A stretch of DNA of 64,000 bases, from the NCBI GenBank assembly GCA_958453935.1, contig CAUDZT010000001.1, positions 13,284 through 77,283 of the forward strand, read 5' to 3'. Of this stretch, positions 58,572 to 64,000 are shown piece after piece; position 1 is the first letter of the stretch; each line of letters opens with the position of its first letter. The translations under genes were made by a program, and so were the position numbers. A model generated the notes under the pieces. It was not told the origin of the DNA, did no database searches, and saw only the letters and a list, made by a program, of their open reading frames with translations. The DNA is from an uncultured Collinsella sp. (GTDB lineage: Bacteria > Actinomycetota > Coriobacteriia > Coriobacteriales > Coriobacteriaceae).

Positions 58572-59651
58572 ATGGTAGATTCCAAGCAGGCTCCACTCGA
58601 CTCCGCGGCAGCCGCAAAAGCAGCGTTCGCTTCGGTCCAGGACAAGCCATTCCCCGATGATATCTTTACGGCTCCCGAGCTTCGTTGGGCTGTGATCGGG
58701 TGCGGCGTTATCGCCAACCAGATGGCCCAGTCTCTCGCTCTTGCCGGCCGCAAGCTTGCGGGCGTCGCCAACCGTACGCTGTCCAAGGCTCAGGCTTTTG
58801 CTGAGCAGTATGGCATCGAGAAGGTCTATGAATCGGTTGAGGACCTCTACGCCGATCCGGGCATCGACGCCGTCTATATCACCACGCCGCACAACACGCA
58901 TATCACCTATCTGCGTGACGCGCTGGCCGCCGGCAAGCACGTGCTCTGCGAGAAAGCCATTACCCTCAATTCCGCTGAGCTCGACGAGGCGCGTGCCATC
59001 GCCGACGAGCACAACGTCGTCCTCATGGACGCCACCACGGTGCTTCATATGCCCTTGTATCAAGAGCTGCGCCGTCGCATGGATGCCGGCGAGTTTGGTC
59101 GCATGAACCTCGCCCAGCTCAACTTTGGTAGCTACAAGGAGTACGGCGATCTGACCAATCGCTTCTACAACCGCAACCTTGCTGGCGGTGCCATGCTCGA
59201 CATTGGCGTGTATGCCCTGTCCGTCATGCGTCTCTTTATGGCAAGCCAGCCCATTGAGGTCGTTTCGTTGGGCAACACCTGTGAGACCGGTGTTGACGTT
59301 GCGGGCGGCATCGTCTGCCGTAATGCCGAGCAGCAGCTGGGTGTTGTGAGCCTCACGCTCCACTCCAAGCAACCCAAGCGCTCGATTATTAGCTTCGATA
59401 AGTGCTATATCGAGGTCAACGAGTATCCGCGCGCCGATCACGCGACTATCGTGTGGACTGCGGACGGCCACCGCGAGGAGGTCCACGCCGGCACCGAGGC
59501 TTACGCCCTTTGCTATGAGATGGCCGATCTTGAGAAGGCCGTTGCCGGCGACGACTCTAAGCGTGAGCTTCTGGGCTATGCTTCTGATGTCATGGAGCTG
59601 ATGACCAAGCTACGCGCCGACTGGGGAGTCGTGTACCCCGAGGAGGAGTAA
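58572..59651 (+). CDS. Gfo/Idh/MocA family NAD(P)-dependent oxidoreductase
   Basis: A 359-residue enzyme. After about 35 extra N-terminal residues comes the Rossmann fold with AVIGCGVIANQMAQSLA. LCEKAITLN holds the catalytic-region EK pair, and a C-terminal substrate domain follows. It probably oxidises or reduces a sugar, inositol or dihydrodiol; the substrate is not shown. The ATG at 58572 has CAGGAGG 7 nt upstream. The next gene, a DeoR regulator, starts 3 nt after the stop, so the pair is likely an autoregulated operon. Confidence 0.85.
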   Translation: MVDSKQAPLDSAAAAKAAFASVQDKPFPDDIFTAPELRWAVIGCGVIANQMAQSLALAGRKLAGVANRTLSKAQAFAEQYGIEKVYESVEDLYADPGIDAVYITTPHNTHITYLRDALAAGKHVLCEKAITLNSAELDEARAIADEHNVVLMDATTVLHMPLYQELRRRMDAGEFGRMNLAQLNFGSYKEYGDLTNRFYNRNLAGGAMLDIGVYALSVMRLFMASQPIEVVSLGNTCETGVDVAGGIVCRNAEQQLGVVSLTLHSKQPKRSIISFDKCYIEVNEYPRADHATIVWTADGHREEVHAGTEAYALCYEMADLEKAVAGDDSKRELLGYASDVMELMTKLRADWGVVYPEEE

Positions 59652-59654
59652 GCG

Positions 59655-60401
59655 ATGCTAGCGGAAGATAGGCTCAACGCGATCGTGTCGATGGTTCAGC
59701 AGACCGGCTCGGTTACCGTGCCGGAGCTTGCCGAAGCCCTGGGCGTGACGGCGTCTACCATTCGGCGCGACCTGCAGACGCTCGACCGAGCACACCGTAT
59801 CGCCAAGGTGCACGGAGGCGCGACAAGTCTGGAGCGCGCGCACGTGACGCGCGACCTAACGCTTAATGAGCGCAGCGACCTCCATAACGACGACAAGGAG
59901 CGTATCTGCGCCCGTGCGGCGGCGCTTGTGGAGCCCGAGAGCTTTGTATACATCGACTCGGGTTCGACGACGCTCAGGCTCATCGAGCATCTTCCACACC
60001 TTGAAGATGTCACCTATGTGACCGATTCCGTGCTCCATGCTCAACGCCTTGCTTTGCGCGGCATGCGTACCGTGGTGCTGGGTGGCGAGCTCAAACCCGA
60101 GACCGAGGCGCTCGTTGGCCCCGATGCCTTGGCAACCTTAGACCGCTACAACTTCAACTGTGGCTTTTGGGGCTCTAACGGCATTGCCGCCGAGCAGGGC
60201 TTCACGGCGCCCGATATCGAGGAGGCGCAAGTAAAGCGTATCTCGATGCGCCATACGGCCAAGCGCTTCGTAATCTCGGACGCCAGTAAATTTGGCATGG
60301 TGGCGCCCGTCAAGTTCGCGGACTTCCGTGACGCAACGATTATTACCGCAGGCGATGTCCCTGCCAAGTACCGGGCAATGGACAACGTCATCACGGTCTA
60401 A
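59655..60401 (+). CDS. DeoR/GlpR-family transcriptional regulator
   Basis: A 248-residue regulator. The N-terminal helix-turn-helix is VTVPELAEALGVTASTIRRD (about 20-39). The C-terminal sugar-phosphate sensor domain has the YIDSGSTTLRLIEHL motif and GGELKPETEALVGPDA. Proteins of this family repress sugar catabolic genes until a phosphorylated sugar binds. GAGGAGGAG lies before the ATG, overlapping the end of the oxidoreductase gene. Confidence 0.92.
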   Translation: MLAEDRLNAIVSMVQQTGSVTVPELAEALGVTASTIRRDLQTLDRAHRIAKVHGGATSLERAHVTRDLTLNERSDLHNDDKERICARAAALVEPESFVYIDSGSTTLRLIEHLPHLEDVTYVTDSVLHAQRLALRGMRTVVLGGELKPETEALVGPDALATLDRYNFNCGFWGSNGIAAEQGFTAPDIEEAQVKRISMRHTAKRFVISDASKFGMVAPVKFADFRDATIITAGDVPAKYRAMDNVITV

Positions 60402-60422
60402 CAGCAAGGGACGGGCTAAGGC

Positions 60423-60464
60423 CAAAACCACCGCGAAGGGGCAGGAACCTTTGTGGTGGTTTTG
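60423..60464 (+). terminator. Terminator of the oxidoreductase-DeoR operon
   Basis: CAAAACCACC pairs with GGTGGTTTTG; the flanking A and T tracts could serve both strands. Confidence 0.75.
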
Positions 60465-60478
60465 ACGTTTGTCCAGAT

Positions 60479-60519
60479 AAAACCTGCCAAAATAAACCTG
60501 TCCCTTTTTGGCAGGTTTT
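60479..60519. repeat. Dispersed 41-bp palindromic repeat, family 4, copy 3
   Basis: AAAACCTGCCAAAA pairs with TTTTTGGCAGGTTTT around AATAAACCTGTCCC-type loop sequence. It touches the end of the minus-strand pseudouridine synthase gene and probably serves as its terminator. Confidence 0.8.
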
Positions 60520-61177
60520 AGGGCTCCCAGGGGCAGGGGGCTTCGATGTGGATGTGCTCGCCGGTTACGGGATGCGTGAAGGATACGCTGTGGGCGTGGA
60601 GCATCAGGCCGCAGGGACGCGGCGTTCCGTACAGGTCGTCGCCAACCAGGGGATGATGCTCGCTTGCCAGGTGCACGCGGATCTGATGCTTACGGCCGGT
60701 GAGCAGCTCGACATCAATATACGAGCGCGTGGGCAGGCCACGACGGCTCTTAAGACGCTTGAGCACCTTCACGCGCGTTTGAGACGGCTTGCCGCTGGCG
60801 CCGACGCGCATCTTTCGACTGTCGTGTCGGTCGCGGGCGATGGGCTTGTCGATGAGCTTTTCGTTCCAGTCGATCTTGCCCTCGGCGAGCGCCAGGTAGT
60901 GCTTTTCGAACGCGTGGTCGATGATCATCTGGTCACAGGCGGGCTGCGTCTGCTTGTCGAGTGAGAACAGCACCACGCCGGTGGTGTTGCGGTCCAAGCG
61001 GTTGAGCGGCTGCATGTCGGTCGCGGCAAAGCCGTCGCCCATCGCCAGCAGCAGATCGCTGGCGTAGTCGGTGAGCGTGCGCTCGCCGGTGCCGTCGCCG
61101 TGGACGATCATGCCGGCGGGCTTGTCGATGGCCATGAGCCAGGCGTCGCAGTAGAGGACTTGAGGTTCTTCGTTCAC
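60518..61177 (-). CDS. RluA-family pseudouridine synthase
   Basis: A 219-residue synthase of the RluA/RluC branch without an S4 domain. The catalytic aspartate is Asp62 in LNRLDRNTTGV. AIDKPAGMIVHGDG, LLTGRKHQIRVHL and GLMLHAHSVSFTHP match conserved segments. It isomerises uridines in rRNA or tRNA; the target is unknown. It starts on the minus strand just downstream of the U32 gene with 15 nt between, so the two are co-transcribed. Confidence 0.9.
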   Translation of the reverse strand: MNEEPQVLYCDAWLMAIDKPAGMIVHGDGTGERTLTDYASDLLLAMGDGFAATDMQPLNRLDRNTTGVVLFSLDKQTQPACDQMIIDHAFEKHYLALAEGKIDWNEKLIDKPIARDRHDSRKMRVGASGKPSQTRVKVLKRLKSRRGLPTRSYIDVELLTGRKHQIRVHLASEHHPLVGDDLYGTPRPCGLMLHAHSVSFTHPVTGEHIHIEAPCPWEP

Positions 61178-61192
61178 GTGTAAGCCTTTCGG

Positions 61193-63685
61193 TTAGCTAA
61201 TTCCCACAAACATGCAGCCCGAGGTCGCCCCGCGCAGGCGCGCGGCGGGCTTACGGCCGGCCTGCGCAGCCTCGACGGCGCGACGGACGCGTGCGACAGC
61301 GCGGCCCACCTCATCCGTCTCGGGCAGTGCGCCGTCAACCATAAGACGACGCACGCCGGCATCGAGCAGCTGAGGAACCTGCGGCGTGAGGTCGATGGGG
61401 TAGGCGTCGTACAAGCGAGAGCGGCCATGGATGTCGGTACGCACGGGCATGACCTTGCCGTCGATATTCTTGAGCGAGAGCTTGCGGGCACGCAGACGGC
61501 AGTTGGCACAATCGTGGATACAGCCGTTGGCAACCTGCAGAATGCAATGCTCGCTCGTCATAACGCGCGGGCGGCCAAAGACGGTGATGCCCAGAGCCGC
61601 GGGCGCGGCGGCGCCGAGCGAGACAATCTCGTCGAGCGTGATCTCGGGCGAGAGCCAAAACGCACCGGCTCCGCGCTCGGCAAGCGCTTCCATGCAGGGC
61701 ACGTTGTGCACCGGCAGGCAAGAGCGAATCTCGGCCGTGGCGCCAACCTGGGCGGCCAGGGCAAGCTCGGAGATGTTGCCAACGGCGACGGTGGCTCCGG
61801 CATTGATCCAGGGATCGACGCGCTCGTGGTCGGCGGCGCGGCAGACCTCGTCGAGTACGGGCACGATACCCTGCTCAAATGCATTGGCAGGGGAGAGCTC
61901 GGCCGCATCGAGTGCGTCGGTGGTCATGTAGATGCGCGTGGCGCCCTCGGCACGAGCCGCCTCGGCGGCTTCGAGCGTGGTGACAGCGGCGCAGATCTGC
62001 GGCTCATCGCGGTAATGCTCGGGCATGGCGCGCGTACATTTGTCGAGTACCGGCAACTCGAGCGTTTTCGCACGCTCCTCGTACGGGGCCAGAATGGCCT
62101 CCTCCAATGCTTTACAGGCGGCGGCGCGCACCTTGTGCACGGCGGAGAAGCCCATACCGCAGCCGGCGTCGAGCGCCACATCAAAGCTCGCAGCCTCAAA
62201 GGGCGAGGAACCCATGCGGCCCACATGCTCAACCAGGTCTGACGCCTCGACGGCGCGGGTCTTGGCAGCCTCGACAGTGAAGCCCGTGGCGGAGGCGGTG
62301 AGCGCGGGGTTGTCACAGCAGGTGAGAGTGACAGTAAACGGCTCGCCCAGACGCGCCACGACGGACACATCAACGGCGCGGCGGCGCAGCACGTCGCGCT
62401 TGAGCGCGGCGCCGGCGGCATCGATGGCGCGCTGGCTGCGGATGACGCGCACGCGGCAGCCCTCGGGCATGCTACGGGGCACGCGGCACTCGATGATGTC
62501 GCCGGCGGCGGCATCATCGGTAGCGATGGTGGTCAGGAACTGGTCGAACTCGTCGTCGTGGCGAAGTTCCAACAAGTCGCCCTTGCCCACAGGCTCAAAC
62601 AGCTCAATGCGGGCGATGGCGGCGCGGCGGCGACGGTCGTCGGGTTTGAGCCCGCGCACGTCGCGGTTGGCCAGACGGCTGCCCAGCACCGTGCCCACGA
62701 TCTGACCGCGGTTGTTGGAACGTTCATAGCTCATCATCTCGTCGCCCGAGGTACCGTCCTGATAGGCGTGCGTAAAGTCGCGGTTAAAGCAGCGCTTGAG
62801 CTGGCGCTGCCGGGCGGCTTCCTCGTCCTCGGCAACGGTGGCTCCGGATAGCATGTCGTCAATTTCGTGACGATACACATCAACGATGGAGTACACGTAA
62901 TCGGGCGCCTTCATGCGGCCCTCGAGCTTGAGCGATGCGGCACCGGCGTCATACAGACGGCGAACGAGCTGCGAAGTATTGGTGTCACGCGGGCACAGCG
63001 CGCGCTCGCGGCCGGCGGGGGAGAGCGTGCGACCGTTCTCGTCGATCAGCTCGTAGGGCAGGCGGCAGGGCTGGGCGCACATGCCACGGTTGGCCGATCG
63101 TCCCGCCATGGCAAAGCTTGAAAGCAGGCACAGGCCCGAGTAGCAAAAGCAGATGGCGCCATGGCTAAAGACCTCAAGGTCCACATCGGGCGCGGCATCG
63201 TGGATGGCGGCAATCTCGTCGATGGAAAGCTCGCGCGAGAGGGTTACGCGGTCGGCGCCCTGCTCGCGGCACCAAAGGGTTCCGCGGTCGTCGTGGATGT
63301 TCGCCTGGGTCGAGATATGTGTCTCGATGCCGGGCATCGTGCGCTTGACCTCAAAGAACAGGCCCCAGTCCTGGATGATGAAGGCGTCGGCACCCAGCGT
63401 GGAGCAGCGATGGATGAGTTGCAGCGCATCGCCCATCTCGGACTGCTTGATGACGATGTTTACCGTGACGTAGACGCGCGAGCCGGCCAGGTGCGCAGCA
63501 CGGCAGGCTTGCTCAAAGGCCTCGTCGGTAAAGTTGGTGGCCTTGCGGCGGGCGTTGAAGCTGCCCATGCCGCAGTAGATGGCGTCTGCCCCGGCGGCGA
63601 GTGCGGCGGCAAAGGGCTCGGGCCCTCCGGCGGGCGCCAAAAGCTCGGGTCTGCGGTTGGTGGTTCGACTGGCGGTTGCGGTCAT
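61193..63685 (-). CDS. U32 peptidase-family protein (RlhA/TrhP-like), long form
   Basis: An 830-residue protein. The N-terminal U32 domain begins with PELLAPAGGPEPFAAALAAG. It has the EVFSHGAICFCYSGLCLLSS segment and GRSANRGMCAQPCRLPY, whose cysteines bind an iron-sulfur cluster in related RNA hydroxylases. A DUF3656-type middle region and a C-terminal domain with ANGCIHDCANCRLRA follow. Members RlhA and TrhP hydroxylate cytidine in 23S rRNA or uridine in tRNA using prephenate. Co-transcription with a pseudouridine synthase supports an RNA-modification role over proteolysis. Its length matches the RlhA-like long forms. Confidence 0.88.
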   Translation of the reverse strand: MTATASRTTNRRPELLAPAGGPEPFAAALAAGADAIYCGMGSFNARRKATNFTDEAFEQACRAAHLAGSRVYVTVNIVIKQSEMGDALQLIHRCSTLGADAFIIQDWGLFFEVKRTMPGIETHISTQANIHDDRGTLWCREQGADRVTLSRELSIDEIAAIHDAAPDVDLEVFSHGAICFCYSGLCLLSSFAMAGRSANRGMCAQPCRLPYELIDENGRTLSPAGRERALCPRDTNTSQLVRRLYDAGAASLKLEGRMKAPDYVYSIVDVYRHEIDDMLSGATVAEDEEAARQRQLKRCFNRDFTHAYQDGTSGDEMMSYERSNNRGQIVGTVLGSRLANRDVRGLKPDDRRRRAAIARIELFEPVGKGDLLELRHDDEFDQFLTTIATDDAAAGDIIECRVPRSMPEGCRVRVIRSQRAIDAAGAALKRDVLRRRAVDVSVVARLGEPFTVTLTCCDNPALTASATGFTVEAAKTRAVEASDLVEHVGRMGSSPFEAASFDVALDAGCGMGFSAVHKVRAAACKALEEAILAPYEERAKTLELPVLDKCTRAMPEHYRDEPQICAAVTTLEAAEAARAEGATRIYMTTDALDAAELSPANAFEQGIVPVLDEVCRAADHERVDPWINAGATVAVGNISELALAAQVGATAEIRSCLPVHNVPCMEALAERGAGAFWLSPEITLDEIVSLGAAAPAALGITVFGRPRVMTSEHCILQVANGCIHDCANCRLRARKLSLKNIDGKVMPVRTDIHGRSRLYDAYPIDLTPQVPQLLDAGVRRLMVDGALPETDEVGRAVARVRRAVEAAQAGRKPAARLRGATSGCMFVGIS

Positions 63686-63867
63686 ATCCTGCCTTTCAAA
63701 ATGCTCAGATACTCAAAAGTATAGTGGCGCTGGCGCGACAGGCGATGCCCGTGGTCCAAGCGGGATAAAGTCTTCAGCAGCTTGGGGTGGCTGCCACAGA
63801 ACAGAACCGTTCGGCGGTTCGGAGAAACCGTTGGGCGATAAATCTTTCTCGCACAATAATAAAATTC

Positions 63868-63896
63868 TTGCACAGCGCGAAATCCTTGGTTACTAT
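63868..63896 (+). promoter_or_regulatory. Promoter of the gene at the right edge
   Basis: TTGCAC (63868-63873), an exact 17-nt spacer and TACTAT (63891-63896). It lies about 90 nt before the start codon at 63986. The 180 nt before it show no gene. Confidence 0.6.
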
Positions 63897-63904
63897 CCCA
63901 ATCA

Positions 63905-63952
63905 AGCGCGGTGTTCAGACCGAACTGTGCCTCCCGGTGTGAACACCGCGCT
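63905..63952 (+). promoter_or_regulatory. Leader hairpin upstream of the right-edge gene
   Basis: AGCGCGGTGTTCA and TGAACACCGCGCT form a perfect 13-bp stem with a 22-nt loop at the start of the predicted transcript. There is no T tract, so it may stabilise the mRNA or be part of a regulatory leader. Confidence 0.45.
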
Positions 63953-63985
63953 CACGCTCTCTCAACTGATCGTAAGGAGAAAAAC

Positions 63986-64000
63986 ATGAGCAAGACCGTC
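63986..64000 (+). CDS. Start of an unidentified gene, cut by the window edge
   Basis: ATG preceded by AAGGAG with 7 nt spacing; only MSKTV is visible. A promoter and leader hairpin precede it. No identity can be given. Confidence 0.55.

Overview
The window is a high-GC bacterial chromosome segment. Protein sequences, the organisation of the ribosomal genes and an actinobacterial-style beta/beta' subunit pair point to a gut Coriobacteriia member, most likely Collinsella or a close relative. That assignment comes from recognition, not from a search. Most of the window is conserved housekeeping sequence. Accessory material sits mainly at 48.4-58.6 kb and in a 2-kb unit at 12.5-14.5 kb.

Layout. 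0-9.7 kb: 3' part of an APC amino-acid antiporter, a small unknown protein, a fused FeoA-FeoB iron transporter, a SotB-like MFS exporter, a cytoplasmic GH13 glucosidase, a hypoxanthine-DNA glycosylase, an unknown minus-strand gene and an aminotransferase. 9.7-11.2 kb: L10 leader with attenuator, rplJ-rplL. 11.5-14.4 kb: galU, then an AT-richer membrane protein with a cytoplasmic zinc ribbon, flanked by two 172-bp direct repeats. 14.9-22.9 kb: rpoB-rpoC. 23.1-24.6 kb: ECF sigma factor and overlapping membrane anti-sigma-like gene. 25.2-28.6 kb: rpsL-rpsG-fusA-rpsJ. 28.7-38.9 kb: biotin ligase divergent from a complete type II fatty-acid operon (fabH-acpP-fabK-fabD-fabG-fabF-accB-fabZ-accC-accDA), followed at 16 nt by an orphan PTS EIIC. 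40.3-42.1 kb: CDF metal exporter and a histidine phosphatase. 42.5-48.3 kb: rplC-rplD-rplW, rplB-rpsS-rplV-rpsC-rplP-rpmC-rpsQ and rplN-rplX, where the ribosomal cluster stops at a terminator. 48.4-49.9 kb: degraded DNA with IS3 and nucleosidase remnants. 50.1-57.6 kb: a LevR-like regulator with a mannose-family PTS (B, C, D, A), a GH172-family enzyme and a ROK fructokinase, probably one pathway for a fructose-containing sugar. 57.7-58.5 kb: further remnants. 58.6-63.7 kb: Gfo/Idh/MocA oxidoreductase with a DeoR regulator, an RluA-type pseudouridine synthase and a U32 peptidase-family protein. A new gene starts at the right edge.

Main unusual points. (1) The beta' subunit carries a C-terminal extension whose residues 1343-1397 align without gaps to the DNA-binding C-terminal domain of the alpha subunit and keep most of its DNA-contacting residues. 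(2) The beta subunit has a replaced and lengthened fork-loop-2 segment right after the rifampicin region. (3) Three long cruciform-like elements share a ~67-nt core but have unrelated, self-complementary arms; each lies just upstream of a ribosomal-protein operon. (4) Several other families of dispersed intergenic hairpin repeats are present. (5) The usual ribosomal clusters are split: rplJL from rpoBC, rpsJ joined to fusA without tuf, and the spc cluster broken after rplX next to the sugar island.
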